Source: Leucobacter komagatae (GTDB lineage Bacteria; Actinomycetota; Actinomycetes; Actinomycetales; Microbacteriaceae). Taken from it: DNA of 62,016 nucleotides. Under the pieces are notes generated by a model. It did not search any database. It had not been told where the DNA came from and saw only the letters and a list, made by a program, of their open reading frames with translations. Shown here in pieces: positions 45,207-54,403 of the stretch. A program made the position numbers and the translations under genes. Position 1 is the first letter of the stretch; the number at the start of each line of letters is the position of its first letter. Where the stretch lies: the NCBI RefSeq assembly GCF_000834055.1, contig NZ_JXSQ01000019.1, forward strand, positions 1-62,016. Direction: 5' to 3'.

Positions 45207-46373
45207 ATGATTTCACGTTCTAACTCACGCATGCGGCGCGTTGCGGCCATCGGCGCGATCGCGGCCTCCGCTGCGCTGGTGCTCTCTGGCTGCTCCGGTG
45301 GGCTTGCGGGCGGCGGCGACGGTGGATCGAGCGATGGCCCGATCAAGCTCGGGATGCTGGCACCCTTCTCCGGCTCCGAGGCCGCCTTCGGTGACTACAT
45401 GAAGTTCGGTGCGCAGCTCGCAATCGACGAGATCAACGCAGACGGCGGCGTCGACGGCCGCGACCTCGAGCTCATCACGGAAGACGACGGCTGCGACGCA
45501 ACTCAGGCCGTATCCGCTGCGAACAAGCTCGTGAGCGCCGGTGTGCACGGGTCTGTCGGTGGCTATTGCTCGGGCGCAACGCTCCCGACGCTTCCGGTCT
45601 TCGAGGGTGCGGGAGTGCCGATGGTCATTCCCGCAGCAAACTCGACCAAGCTCGTCGACCAGGGTGCGTTCCTCATCAACGGTACGGGAACGCAGCAGGC
45701 CGCTGCGGCAATCGCCTACGCCGAGAAGCTTGGCTCGAAGAATGTTGTGCTGATTGACGACAACACCGACTATTCGGTGGACCTTGCGAACTCCTTCGAA
45801 GAGCAGGCGGGCGACCTCAACATCGTGAAGCGTGAGTCGGTGAATCCCGATGAGAAGGACTTCGCCGCGAACATTAACAGCGTGCTTGGCGTCAGCCCCG
45901 ACTTCATCTACTGGACCGGCTACTACCAGGCCGGCGGCTTGCTCATTGACCAGCTCCGCTCCTCCGGGTACGACGGCGTCGTCCTCGTCGGCGACGGCTC
46001 GGTAGACGCCCAGCTGGCCGCGATCGCGGGCCCCGCGATCGACAACGTATTTGGCACGTTCACGCGCACCCCCGACATGCTCGAGGGTGGCGACAAGTGG
46101 GTGGCGGCATACACTGAGCTCGCCAAAGCCGACCCGGGCCCGTACTCGATGCAGACCTACGAGGCGGTTAAGGTCATGGCGGCAGCCATGGAAGAGGCTG
46201 GCGGCACCGACGCGGAAGCAGTAAACACGGCGCTCAAGGGGATGAAGGCGTTTCCGCTGCTCTCCGGAGACCTCACCTTCGCAGCTGACGGTTCACGCGA
46301 GGGCGGCGGCTTTGTAATCGTCGCGCCGACCGGCGAGAAGGGCTCATTCGTTCTCTCCGACGACCTGTCCTAG
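45207..46373 (+). CDS. ABC transporter amino-acid-binding lipoprotein (LivJ/LivK type)
   Basis: A 388-aa substrate-binding lipoprotein with an Arg n-region, hydrophobic core, lipobox LVLSGC and a Gly/Ser linker. The type I periplasmic-binding fold typical of branched-chain amino-acid transporters follows (IKLGMLAPFSGSEAAFG, DDGCDATQAVSAANKLV, PVFEGAGVPMVIP, GYYQAGGLL). ATG 45207 has AAGGA upstream; the open frame to 45063 lacks a signal peptide and is rejected. It heads a five-gene transporter operon; a hairpin separates it from livH. Substrate preference cannot be read from sequence; the hydroxyproline genes nearby make a proline-like substrate conceivable. Confidence 0.95.
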   Translation: MISRSNSRMRRVAAIGAIAASAALVLSGCSGGLAGGGDGGSSDGPIKLGMLAPFSGSEAAFGDYMKFGAQLAIDEINADGGVDGRDLELITEDDGCDATQAVSAANKLVSAGVHGSVGGYCSGATLPTLPVFEGAGVPMVIPAANSTKLVDQGAFLINGTGTQQAAAAIAYAEKLGSKNVVLIDDNTDYSVDLANSFEEQAGDLNIVKRESVNPDEKDFAANINSVLGVSPDFIYWTGYYQAGGLLIDQLRSSGYDGVVLVGDGSVDAQLAAIAGPAIDNVFGTFTRTPDMLEGGDKWVAAYTELAKADPGPYSMQTYEAVKVMAAAMEEAGGTDAEAVNTALKGMKAFPLLSGDLTFAADGSREGGGFVIVAPTGEKGSFVLSDDLS

Positions 46374-46383
46374 GGAACACGGT

Positions 46384-46426
46384 GACCGGCCGCGCCTCGA
46401 CCCGTTCTGGTCGAGACCGGCCGGTC
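46384..46426 (+). promoter_or_regulatory. hairpin between binding-protein and permease genes
   Basis: CTCGAC (46396-46401) pairs with GTCGAG (46410-46415) and, outside it, GACCGG (46384-46389) pairs with CCGGTC (46421-46426), leaving small internal mismatches. No T-run follows. Such hairpins often stabilise the binding-protein message or attenuate the downstream permease genes, giving excess binding protein. Confidence 0.6.
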
Positions 46427-46472
46427 GCCACACCCCTCCAACCCCTCCTCACCGTCGCAGAGAGGTTCACCT

Positions 46473-47366
46473 GTGTTCCAACTCATTTGGAACGGGCTCT
46501 TCGTTGGCTCGTTCTACGCCCTAGTCGCCCTCGGCTACAGCATGGTCTACGGCATCATTAAGCTGCTGAACTTCGCCCACGGCGACCTGTACATGCTTGG
46601 CTCCTTCCTCGCCTTTGTCGTGCTCGGTGGCTTCACTGGGCTGTTCGGCCTTGGCTCGATCCCCGTTCTACTTCTCGTCCTCCTCATCACGATGCTGCTC
46701 ACCGGCGGCATTGGGGTGGCAATCGAGCGGATCGCGTACCGTCCGCTGCGCACGAGCCCGCGACTCGCGGCGCTCATCACCGCCGTCGGCGTATCCTTCA
46801 CGCTCGAATACGCGGTTCGCCAGATTTTCGGCGCAAGTCCGCTCGTCTTCCCGATCCGGCTGCAGGGCGAGCCGCTCGAGATCCTCGGCGCTCGCGTGAC
46901 GATGCCGCAGATCGTGCTTATGCTCGTCGCAGCGATCCTCATGTTCGCACTGCAGCGCTACGTGATGCACTCGCGGGAGGGCCGCGCGATGCGTGCCATC
47001 GCGCTTGACCAGAAAGCCGCCCTGCTTATGGGCGTCAACGTCAACCGGGTGATTTCTCGCACGTTCTTTATCGGCTCCGCGCTCGCGGGGGCCGCAGGCG
47101 TCATGGCCGCGGCCTACTACGGCACGATCGACTTTCTCATGGGGTTCGTCATCGGGCTGAAGGCTTTCACGGCAGCCGTCATCGGAGGCATCGGCAACCT
47201 GTACGGCGCCATGTTGGGCGGTATCGTGCTCGGCCTACTCGAGTCGTTCGGCACCTCATGGTTCGGTGGCCAATGGCGCGACGTGTTCGCGTTCGGCTTC
47301 CTCATCCTGTTCCTGGTATTCCGCCCCACCGGCCTGCTCGGTGAGCGCGTGGTTGAGAGGGTGTGA
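46473..47366 (+). CDS. livH: branched-chain amino-acid-type ABC transporter permease
   Basis: A 297-aa permease with about eight TM helices. Typical LivH blocks are present: SFYALVALGYSMVYGIIKLLNFAHGD at 10-35 (family signature) and the LxAAVIGGIGNLYGAMLGG region near 232-250. The start is GTG 46473 with AGAGG upstream. The stop overlaps the livM start (GTGA). Confidence 0.95.
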   Translation: MFQLIWNGLFVGSFYALVALGYSMVYGIIKLLNFAHGDLYMLGSFLAFVVLGGFTGLFGLGSIPVLLLVLLITMLLTGGIGVAIERIAYRPLRTSPRLAALITAVGVSFTLEYAVRQIFGASPLVFPIRLQGEPLEILGARVTMPQIVLMLVAAILMFALQRYVMHSREGRAMRAIALDQKAALLMGVNVNRVISRTFFIGSALAGAAGVMAAAYYGTIDFLMGFVIGLKAFTAAVIGGIGNLYGAMLGGIVLGLLESFGTSWFGGQWRDVFAFGFLILFLVFRPTGLLGERVVERV

Positions 47367-48547
47367 TCATGGCTAAAGCAACTACGCCGCGCCTCGTGGC
47401 GCCGAAGCCGTTCATCCAGCGGCCTGCCCCCATTGCCGGCTTGCTCGCCCCTGACCGCTTCATGAAGATCGTCGGCGCGGTGCTGTTCATCGCGGCGCTC
47501 GTGCTCCCGTTTATCTCCGCCACCCCCTACCTCATCTCGATTCTCACATCGGCGATGATCTACATCGTCCTCGCGATGGGCCTCAACGTCGTTGTCGGCT
47601 ACGCAGGTCTCCTCGACCTCGGATACATCGCATTCATGGCGGTCGGCGCCTACACGAGCGGCATCCTCACGACGCAGTTCGGGCTCTCGATGCTTGAGAC
47701 GATCCCGTTCGTCGTCATCGCCTGCATCATCGCCGGAATCGTCATTGGCGGGCCAACGCTCCGCCTGCGCTCCGACTATCTCGCGATCGTCACCCTCGGC
47801 TTCGGAGAGATCATCCGAATTACCGCGAACAACCTGAAGATCACCGGCGGCCCCTCTGGCATCCACGGGATCCCAAGCTGGTCGTTCTTTGGCTGGTCCT
47901 TCGACGACGGCCTCGATATCGGCGGCGTACACTTCGGGCCGAAGATCCTGTTTTACTACTTCGTGCTCATCGTCGGTATCGGCCTCGCCGTCGTCGCCGT
48001 CGCAAGGCTCGGCCGCGGCAAGCTCGGCCGCGCATGGAAGTCGGTCCGCGACGACGAAGACGTGAGCGAGGCGATGGGAATCAACGGCTACACCACCAAG
48101 CTCGCCGCCTACATCATCGGCGCAGTCTGGGGCGGCTTCGCCGGTACGCTCATGGCCGGCCACCTGTCGGCAATTTCGCCGAACAGCTTCGAGTTCTTGT
48201 ATTCGGCGCTCGTGCTCATGGCGGTCGTGCTCGGCGGCATGGGCTCGACGCCGGGTGTCATCATCGGCGCGCTGTTCGTTTCGCTCGCCCCCGAGTTCCT
48301 CCGCGAATTCTCAGAGTGGCGATTCCTGCTGTTCGGTGTGCTGCTTGTCGTCGCGATGATCTTCAGGCCGCAGGGCATCTGGCCAGCGAACGCCGTGTTG
48401 CCGTTCCTCAAAAAACGCGAGATTCCCGAAATCCCACCAACAGTGGCTGTTGGGGTTGTCGGCGTCGACGCCGACTACGACGGAGAGGTGCACGACGGCG
48501 CAGACCATGCGACCGAGCGGGCCGAAGACGAGGAGGGGAAGCGATGA
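47363..48547 (+). CDS. livM: branched-chain amino-acid-type ABC transporter permease
   Basis: A 394-aa permease of the LivM family, with about nine to ten TM helices after a 35-residue hydrophilic head. Motifs include LAMGLNVVVGYAGLLDLGYIAF at about 71-92 and SDYLAIVTLGFGEIIRI. The extended acidic C-terminus (DADYDGEVHDGADHATERAEDEE) is beyond the usual family end. GTG 47363 overlaps the livH stop; ATG 47369 is an equally good start. The stop overlaps livG by ATGA. Confidence 0.94.
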   Translation: MIMAKATTPRLVAPKPFIQRPAPIAGLLAPDRFMKIVGAVLFIAALVLPFISATPYLISILTSAMIYIVLAMGLNVVVGYAGLLDLGYIAFMAVGAYTSGILTTQFGLSMLETIPFVVIACIIAGIVIGGPTLRLRSDYLAIVTLGFGEIIRITANNLKITGGPSGIHGIPSWSFFGWSFDDGLDIGGVHFGPKILFYYFVLIVGIGLAVVAVARLGRGKLGRAWKSVRDDEDVSEAMGINGYTTKLAAYIIGAVWGGFAGTLMAGHLSAISPNSFEFLYSALVLMAVVLGGMGSTPGVIIGALFVSLAPEFLREFSEWRFLLFGVLLVVAMIFRPQGIWPANAVLPFLKKREIPEIPPTVAVGVVGVDADYDGEVHDGADHATERAEDEEGKR

Positions 48548-49371
48548 GCGCCACGGAGAGCCCAACAGTTGCCGCGGGAAGCAGCACAGCACCCGCAGAC
48601 TCGCGGCCAGTGCTCCTTGAAGTGCAGGGCCTCGCGGTCTCGTTCGGCGGGATCAAGGCCGTCGCCGGCCTGAGCTTCTCGGTGCACGAGGGCGAAATCG
48701 TGTCGGTGATCGGGCCCAACGGTGCGGGGAAAACGAGTGCGTTCAACTGCATCTCGGGCTTCTACCGCCCCAACGAGGGCACGGTTGTCTTTGACGGCGA
48801 ACCTGTCACACGCCGCAAGCCCTCCTACATCACCACGCGCGGGATGGCGCGCACGTTCCAGAACGTGCGCCTCTTCTCAGACATGACGGTGTTGGAAAAC
48901 GTGAAGACGGGTATGCATTCGCACCTCGGCCAGAACGTGTTCGATGCGATGCTGCACACTCCCCGCTACAAGCGCAGCGAGGCGCAGTGCACGGAGGACG
49001 CCCGCGGGTGGCTCGACTTCGTCGGTTTCCGGGCTGACGACGAACTGCTCGTCACGCAGCTCCCGTACGGTGAGCAGCGGCGGGTTGAGATCGCCCGAGC
49101 GCTTGCGACGCAGCCGAAGCTGCTCCTCCTCGACGAGCCTGGCGCCGGTCTGAACCACAACGAAAAGAACGAGCTCATGGGGCTCATTCGCAAGATCCGC
49201 GACCTAGGCGTGAGCATCGTGCTCATCGAGCACGACATGGGGCTCGTGATGGAGATCTCGGAACGCGTCGTCGTGTTGAACTACGGAAAAGAGATCGCAG
49301 ACGGGACACCGGAGCAGGTCAAGAATAATCCTGTGGTTATCGCCGCCTACCTCGGAGAGGAAGAGGAATGA
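48544..49371 (+). CDS. livG: ABC transporter ATP-binding protein
   Basis: A 275-aa ABC ATPase. Walker A is GPNGAGKTS, the signature motif is in LPYGEQRRVEIARAL, Walker B is LLLLDEPGAGL and the switch His is in LIEHDMGLV. The GMARTFQNVRLF block is typical of LivG. Coupled by 4-nt overlaps to livM before and livF after. It powers the LivHM permease pair as a heterodimer with LivF. Confidence 0.96.
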   Translation: MSATESPTVAAGSSTAPADSRPVLLEVQGLAVSFGGIKAVAGLSFSVHEGEIVSVIGPNGAGKTSAFNCISGFYRPNEGTVVFDGEPVTRRKPSYITTRGMARTFQNVRLFSDMTVLENVKTGMHSHLGQNVFDAMLHTPRYKRSEAQCTEDARGWLDFVGFRADDELLVTQLPYGEQRRVEIARALATQPKLLLLDEPGAGLNHNEKNELMGLIRKIRDLGVSIVLIEHDMGLVMEISERVVVLNYGKEIADGTPEQVKNNPVVIAAYLGEEEE

Positions 49372-50078
49372 GCAAGCTCGTACTCGAAAACGTTGAGCTC
49401 TACTACAACCGTGTGCACGCGCTCCGCGAGCTGAGTCTCGAAGTGAACGAGGGCGAGATCGTCTCGCTGCTCGGAAACAACGGCGCAGGGAAGACATCGA
49501 CGCTGTCGATGCTCTCGGGGCTTGTCCGTGCGAAAAGCGGCAGGGTCACCTGGGGCGACATGGACCTCACGAAGCTGCAGCCGTGGGACATGGTGGGGGC
49601 CGGACTCTTGCACATCCCCGAGGGGCGCCGCATATTCTCGACGCTGTCTGTGCACGAGAATCTCCTGCTCGGTGGGTACCTGGTGAAGGACCAGAAGCTC
49701 ATCGCGGCTCGCGCAGATCACGCGTACGAACTCATGCCTCGACTCGCAGAGCGACGCGACCAGCAGGGTGGCACGCTCTCGGGCGGCGAGCAGCAAATGC
49801 TCGCGCTCGGGCGTGCGCTTGTTGGCGGGCCGAAGCTGCTGCTGCTCGACGAGCCCTCGATGGGCCTCGCACCCCTCATCGTGAAGCAGGTCATGGAGAT
49901 CATTCGCGAGGTCAACAAAGCGGGGACGACGGTGCTGCTCGTTGAGCAGAATGCGAAGGCCGCGCTGAAGATCGCCGACCGGGCATATGTGCTCGAGTCG
50001 GGCCGGGTGACCCTGCAGGGGCCCGCCTCGGAGCTCGCGGAGGATCCGCGCGTCATCGAGGCATACCTGGGCGCGTAA
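49368..50078 (+). CDS. livF: ABC transporter ATP-binding protein
   Basis: A 236-aa ABC ATPase. Walker A is GNNGAGKTS, the signature is LSGGEQQMLALGRAL, Walker B is LLLLDEPSMGLAP and the switch region is LLVEQNAKAAL, all typical of LivF. It is the last gene of the transporter operon and a hairpin terminator follows after 26 nt. Confidence 0.96.
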   Translation: MSKLVLENVELYYNRVHALRELSLEVNEGEIVSLLGNNGAGKTSTLSMLSGLVRAKSGRVTWGDMDLTKLQPWDMVGAGLLHIPEGRRIFSTLSVHENLLLGGYLVKDQKLIAARADHAYELMPRLAERRDQQGGTLSGGEQQMLALGRALVGGPKLLLLDEPSMGLAPLIVKQVMEIIREVNKAGTTVLLVEQNAKAALKIADRAYVLESGRVTLQGPASELAEDPRVIEAYLGA

Positions 50079-50104
50079 CCCAGCGAACGCCGCCGAGGAG
50101 CAGC

Positions 50105-50143
50105 ACGCCGCCCTGCGAGACCGAATGTTTCGTGGGGCGGCGT
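50105..50143 (+). terminator. terminator of the liv operon
   Basis: ACGCCGCCC (50105-50113) pairs with GGGCGGCGT (50135-50143). The interior CGAGA/TTTCG adds partial pairing. There is no T-run, but the position right after livF and before a convergent gene fits a terminator. Confidence 0.65.
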
Positions 50144-50168
50144 CACGCTGCCAGGTCGCAGACCCGAC

Positions 50169-50504
50169 TCACCAGAGGCGCCATCTGAGCTGCACACTGG
50201 CGCCTCCACCGTCGGTACTCGCGTTCGGCGCCGCGGGTGCGCTCGCGTTGATATCGACAACCTCGACGACGCAGAACGCCCCAATGCGCGACCTGTCACC
50301 GACCGAAAGCGCACCCGTCTCGGTGCCGAGCAGACGGACCGAACCGTCAGATGAGGCCGCAACCCCGACCCGTGTCCCGCACACCTGAGCCTCGGAACCC
50401 GCGCCTACGGTGCGGCCGATGCCGATCACTCCGAACACCAGCAGCGCTGCGATCATAGCGACGCCCGAGATGACCGCGATCATGCTGCCGACAGTTATTC
50501 GCAT
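50169..50504 (-). CDS. small membrane-anchored protein, unknown function
   Basis: A 111-aa protein with one N-terminal TM helix (about 8-32) and an extracytoplasmic domain with two Cys (AQVCGT, GAFCVVEV) that could form a disulfide. ATG 50504 is chosen because it begins right before the TM segment; GTG 50525 upstream is possible. Convergent with livF. No family recognised. Confidence 0.6.
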   Translation of the reverse strand: MRITVGSMIAVISGVAMIAALLVFGVIGIGRTVGAGSEAQVCGTRVGVAASSDGSVRLLGTETGALSVGDRSRIGAFCVVEVVDINASAPAAPNASTDGGGASVQLRWRLW

Positions 50505-50964
50505 GGTCACCCCGTCTCTCGTCACAGGAACGCGCTCGTGCCAGCTCGCATCGATCCTCGCACACCGAGCGGCCGCGGGCGCAACGAACGCTGCACCTGG
50601 CTTGCGGTGGGATCACGTCGCGTCCCGAGACCCACTTCCGCCAGCCGACCGCGCCGGTGTCGACCCAGCACCGAAACGGCCAGCGCCCGCCAAATACGAG
50701 GCAGACCTCGGGCGAAACGGGCATCGTGAGTATCTTGATGTGACCATGATTCTGCTCATCGGCGGAATGCGTCTCTCCAATACCCAGGCCTGTAGCGCGC
50801 TCGTTCCGATTCTGGCGCTGGCGTGCGAGATGCACAGATGCCTGGCGGGGGATGACCGGTGCCTGCGACAGGGCCGTCGCAGTACCCACGGGCGCTCTGC
50901 CGGGTCATCCATAGAATTGCTACAGCAATGATCGTTCATCTGTCGACCGAAGGAGGCCGTGGCC
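50505..50964. other. 460-bp stretch without a supportable gene
   Basis: Open frames on both strands here are Arg/Ala/Pro-rich with no recognisable domain and no good start sites. I see no RNA gene or clear repeat. GACCATGATTCTGCTCATCGG near 50740 lies in one of these weak frames. The last 20 nt hold the ribosome-binding site of the next gene. Confidence 0.6.
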
Positions 50965-51510
50965 GTGACGAGACCAACAACGCGCGTAGAGCTCCTGGAC
51001 GCCGCTGGCGCCCGCTATGCAGTCCTGACCGAACTCATCGCCGGCATGACGCCGGACGAGCGCACGTCACCGCTGCGATTCGGCCCTGCGTTCTCAAAGC
51101 CCGAAGCTCACTGGCAGCGTGACCGGAACCTGCGCGACGTGTTGGTGCATCTCGCTTCTTGGCATGGCCTGCTGCTCGACTGGGTTTCGGCCAATGAACG
51201 CGGTGAAGCCGTGCCCTTTCTCCCGGCACCCTATTCTTGGCGCAACTATGCGGGCATGAACGTGGAATTCCGTGACTCGCATGTCGACACGACACTTGCT
51301 GAGGCCCTGGCGGCGCTCGATAACAGTCACGCCTCGGTGCTCGACCTCATCGCTAGATACACGGACGTCGAGCTGTTCGAGAAGCAACACTTTTCGTGGA
51401 CAGGCACCACCTCACTTGGCGCGTACTGTGTCTCAGCAACTTCGAGTCACTACGACTGGGCCTGCAAGAAGCTGCGCCTTGCCATCCGCGCTGCTCGTTC
51501 GAACCCGTGA
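50965..51510 (+). CDS. ClbS/DfsB family four-helix-bundle protein
   Basis: A 181-aa protein. Motifs DVLVHLASWHGLLLDWV and the C-terminal ATSSHYDWACKKLR fit the ClbS/DfsB (DUF1706) family, DinB-like four-helix proteins that include the colibactin self-resistance protein ClbS. GTG 50965 is preferred to GTG 50959 because AGGAGG (50951-50956) is 8 nt before the former and only 2 nt before the latter. It stands alone between two minus-strand genes. Confidence 0.85.
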   Translation: MTRPTTRVELLDAAGARYAVLTELIAGMTPDERTSPLRFGPAFSKPEAHWQRDRNLRDVLVHLASWHGLLLDWVSANERGEAVPFLPAPYSWRNYAGMNVEFRDSHVDTTLAEALAALDNSHASVLDLIARYTDVELFEKQHFSWTGTTSLGAYCVSATSSHYDWACKKLRLAIRAARSNP

Positions 51511-51660
51511 CAATGGGCCGCCGAATCCCAATGAACGCTTCCAATTGATCGGTATCAAGCCAAGAAAGCCCGGGAGACTCCGCAATGGTGCCGGCACACA
51601 GGGTTGGCAACCGCGTTCAAAGCGTTAGTGCTGCCGCGTCTGGAACGGATCACGACGCTG

Positions 51661-52083
51661 TCAGCTCTCTCCAATGCTGCTGTCGCAGTTCACCCACCCG
51701 GCATCGTTAAATTTGGTGGTGTCGAGCTCACCATCGACATAGACCGAGCATCTGAGGTCTCCACTATTGGCGGTTCCCTGGGGCATCGAAACACTGAACT
51801 GCAAAGAACTTGGCGCTGACTCAAACTCTGCGGCGAAGTTCTTACTTGCATGCTCTTCCACCGAGATTTGATTGCCTTCAGCGGTGATGTACCGGTAAAT
51901 GACTTTGAAATCGGTCGACGACTGGACACGAAGCTCGACCTGATGCATTACGGGTCTCTTCGTGAACCACCCGCTCCCAGTCATCGCCATGACGGCAACG
52001 ATGATACCGAGTGCTGCGACAACCACAGTCGCAACAACGAGCGCGACTTTGGGTCGGCGACGTGGCGCAACAGCTTCGGTCAA
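51661..52083 (-). CDS. MmpS-like small membrane protein
   Basis: A 140-aa protein with a basic N-terminus (APRRRPK), one TM helix (about 14-36) and an extracytoplasmic beta domain (VELRVQSSTDFKVIYRYITAEGNQ, LRCSVYVDGELD, VNCDS). This is the layout and ending of MmpS-type proteins, with two Cys near the C-terminus. TTG 52083 is preceded by GAGAGGA at suitable spacing. No MmpL-type transporter lies beside it, so its partner is elsewhere or it acts alone. Confidence 0.7.
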   Translation of the reverse strand: MTEAVAPRRRPKVALVVATVVVAALGIIVAVMAMTGSGWFTKRPVMHQVELRVQSSTDFKVIYRYITAEGNQISVEEHASKNFAAEFESAPSSLQFSVSMPQGTANSGDLRCSVYVDGELDTTKFNDAGWVNCDSSIGES

Positions 52084-52186
52084 CTCGAAGTCCTCTCGTG
52101 GGTGCCAGTGTGAGGCGAGCCTATCGCGTAGATCCGTGTCATTCGCGAGGGATTTGGGCGCGGCACCGCTCCCATTGAGGGCTTCC

Positions 52187-52471
52187 CTAGCGGCAGAGGA
52201 TCAGCGGCACGACCCTGGACGCGTCGAGCAGTGCTCGTGCCGGGGCGACGAACGCGCACAACACCACGGGCACTGCGTAAAACGTCGAGAGCACGACCTG
52301 CCCGGTGGTCGCATACACTGCAACCTGCACGATCGCGGCGACAGTAAAAGGCTGCAAGAATCCGCCGGAGAACGGCAAATGCCGTGCGCCAACTGGCTCG
52401 GCCGATGGTCTCAGGGGTTGCGAGCCCCCTATGAGCGGTCTCCCGAAGAGCGCAGCGGGAACGAGCACCAA
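52187..52471 (-). pseudogene. possible membrane-protein remnant
   Basis: The frame reads hydrophobic segments (FTVAAIVQVAVYATTGQVVLSTFY, VVPLILC) like a small membrane protein. It also continues upstream as SAVSLGLTVAAAVLVLVPAAL without an ATG, GTG or TTG at a sensible place before the stop near 52512. It may be the tail of a decayed gene or an unusual start. Weak evidence. Confidence 0.35.
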
Positions 52472-52532
52472 TACTGCGGCTGCGACCGTGAGACCCAGGC
52501 TTACCGCCGAGTGTTCCGGCTATCCCAGCCCA

Positions 52533-54068
52533 CTAAAGCCCTGGGCCCTCCCCAAGCTCCCGCAGCGCGCTCAGCGGCAGCGGCTGGGCGAGGGGGCGCT
52601 TCGCAGACTGCGCGAGCGAGGCCGCGGCGTCGCGCGCTGCGGGGGCGGGATCGCTGCCAACCCGGCCAGCTCCCGCCGACAGGCACGACACGGCGAACCC
52701 GCAGACACGCCCCTGACACCAGCCCATGCCTGCGCGGGTGAGGCCCTTCTCGGTGCGGAGGTCGTGCGCAGCGAGGCTGTCGTGCGCGTGTCCAAGCTCG
52801 CCAGCGCTGACTTCCTCGCAGCGACAGACCGTGGTGTCCGGGGTGAGGCGGTCCGCCCAGCCAGCCGGGACGGGGTGCGCGAGGTGCATAGCTTCAGCAA
52901 ACGAGCGATTCCGGGCGAGTGCTCGTCGTTCAGCGCCCGTGAGGGCGGTAGCGCTCCCCAGAGCGTCGGCTGCGGCTGCGCGACCGGCGATCTCGCCCTC
53001 GAGCACCGACAGTGGTGCGCCTCCAACGCCAGTGACCTCTCCGGCAAGGAAGAGCCCAGGGGTCGACGCGCGGCCGACCTCGTCCACGACACCAACGAGC
53101 GAACCGTCGACGTCGACGCGTGTCTGCACGCCGAGTTGCACGGGGAGTTCGAGTTGCGGAGTGAAGCCCCACCCGAGGCCGACGCCATCGATACCGAGGA
53201 TTTCACGTTCGCTGCCCGCAATGAGCTCCCCGCTGTCGCGGATCTTCGCTGTGCGCACACCGGCTACCGTGTCCTCGCCGAGGATTTCGGTAATCACCGT
53301 GCGGATCCTGTAGGGGACCCTGTGCCTGATGAAGGCGGCAACATACCCTGCTCCCTCGATTGCCTTTGACGGCACGCCGGCGGCACGGTGAGCACGCGGC
53401 AGCCAGGCCATGAGCGAAGCGGACTCGAGCACAGCCGCGACCGAGCCGCCTGCCTGGGTGATGTTTGCCGCGACGGGAAGGAGGAACGGGCCGGTTCCGG
53501 CGATGACAAAACGCTTGCCTGGGAGCATGCCGTTCTGCTTCACGAATGCTTGAATGCCGCCTGCAGCCATGACGCCGGGAAGCTGCCAGCCGGGAATCGG
53601 CAGCTGTCGGTCGTAGCCGCCGGTTGCGAGGACGAGTGTCGCCGAGCGGATCCCAGGCACTGGGCTGTGCCCACCGCCGTGGGCGGGTGCGAGTTCGAGC
53701 GCGAACGCGGGGGCCGCAGCCTCTGGCGACGCCTGTGCGGGAAGCGCGCGCGCCATCCACACCGAGGTTGCCGGGAAATAGCTGATTGTGCCCGCGGTCA
53801 CGCCCGCGTCGAAGCGTGCCCGGAGGGCGAGGTACTCGCCCCAACCATGGTGGAACTCTCCGCTGTCACGCACCCCAGCTGCCTCTGAGCGGTGCCGCCA
53901 GTACTGGCCGCCAGGCTGTTCAGCTGAATCGATGACAGCGACGCGTGCGCCACCCGCGGCGGCCGCGGCGGCTGCGGCCAGACCGGCCGGCCCCGCCCCC
54001 ACGACGGCGACGTCGAACTTGGGTGCGGCTCCCACTTGGCGAAGACCCGCTGCAGTGTCGTTACTCAT
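52533..54068 (-). CDS. FAD/NAD-type oxidoreductase subunit with BFD-like 2Fe-2S domain
   Basis: A 511-aa protein. Residues 18-50 hold the FAD-binding Rossmann motif (VAVVGAGPAGLAAA), a second dinucleotide region contains FVIAGTGPFLLPVA, and FLAGEVTGVGG binds FAD. Near residue 415 CRCEEV begins a BFD-like Cys cluster (CxC, then WCQGRVCG). This is the large subunit type of HcnB-like, opine and D-hydroxyproline dehydrogenases (LhpE-like). ATG 54068 overlaps the 2Fe-2S subunit stop by 4 nt; the upstream frame is rejected. With the two upstream genes it should form a membrane-linked heterotrimer that oxidises D-hydroxyproline. Confidence 0.9.
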   Translation of the reverse strand: MSNDTAAGLRQVGAAPKFDVAVVGAGPAGLAAAAAAAAGGARVAVIDSAEQPGGQYWRHRSEAAGVRDSGEFHHGWGEYLALRARFDAGVTAGTISYFPATSVWMARALPAQASPEAAAPAFALELAPAHGGGHSPVPGIRSATLVLATGGYDRQLPIPGWQLPGVMAAGGIQAFVKQNGMLPGKRFVIAGTGPFLLPVAANITQAGGSVAAVLESASLMAWLPRAHRAAGVPSKAIEGAGYVAAFIRHRVPYRIRTVITEILGEDTVAGVRTAKIRDSGELIAGSEREILGIDGVGLGWGFTPQLELPVQLGVQTRVDVDGSLVGVVDEVGRASTPGLFLAGEVTGVGGAPLSVLEGEIAGRAAAADALGSATALTGAERRALARNRSFAEAMHLAHPVPAGWADRLTPDTTVCRCEEVSAGELGHAHDSLAAHDLRTEKGLTRAGMGWCQGRVCGFAVSCLSAGAGRVGSDPAPAARDAAASLAQSAKRPLAQPLPLSALRELGEGPGL

Positions 54069-54403
54069 GCCTCGTCGCCCTCGCCGGCTGAGAGCACTGA
54101 AGCTTCTCCGCTGTGATCGCCTGCGCCTGGCCCGGTCGCTCGCCGCACGTCCATGCCATCGGCGAGCGGGATCATGCACGCGCGCTGGCCCGATTCGCCA
54201 TCGATCTCTACGAGGCAGTCGAAGCACACGCCGATCCCGCAGAAGAGACCGCGGCTCGCGCCACTGCGGGTCTCGCGCCAGGCGTTCTTGCCTGTTGCGA
54301 TGAGTGCCGCGGCAACGCTCGCCCCGGGCGCGCAGGTCAGCGGCTCTCCTTCGAAACTCGCTTGGACCTTGCCGCCTGGTGACGGCTCCTTATTTGTGCT
54401 CAC
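54065..54403 (-). CDS. 2Fe-2S ferredoxin-like subunit of the dehydrogenase
   Basis: A 112-aa protein with the plant-ferredoxin/SoxX-like pattern: LTCAPGASVAAAL then CGIGVCFDCLVEIDG and a final Cys in QRACM, which gives CxxxxCxxC...C. This is the small subunit found between the two FAD subunits in HcnABC- and LhpBEF-type dehydrogenases. GTG 54403 overlaps the FAD subunit stop. The last 30 residues are a Gly/Glu-rich tail. Confidence 0.92.
   Translation of the reverse strand: MSTNKEPSPGGKVQASFEGEPLTCAPGASVAAALIATGKNAWRETRSGASRGLFCGIGVCFDCLVEIDGESGQRACMIPLADGMDVRRATGPGAGDHSGEASVLSAGEGDEA

Noticed and set aside
50347..50939. Frames on both strands between the small membrane protein and the ClbS-like gene
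   Set aside because: Low-complexity Arg/Ala composition, no RBS and no recognisable motif.
51604..51819. 71-codon plus-strand frame
   Set aside because: Antisense to the MmpS-like gene and without a ribosome-binding site.
52305..53369. 354-codon plus-strand frame over the FAD/BFD subunit gene
   Set aside because: No domain; antisense to a well-supported oxidoreductase.
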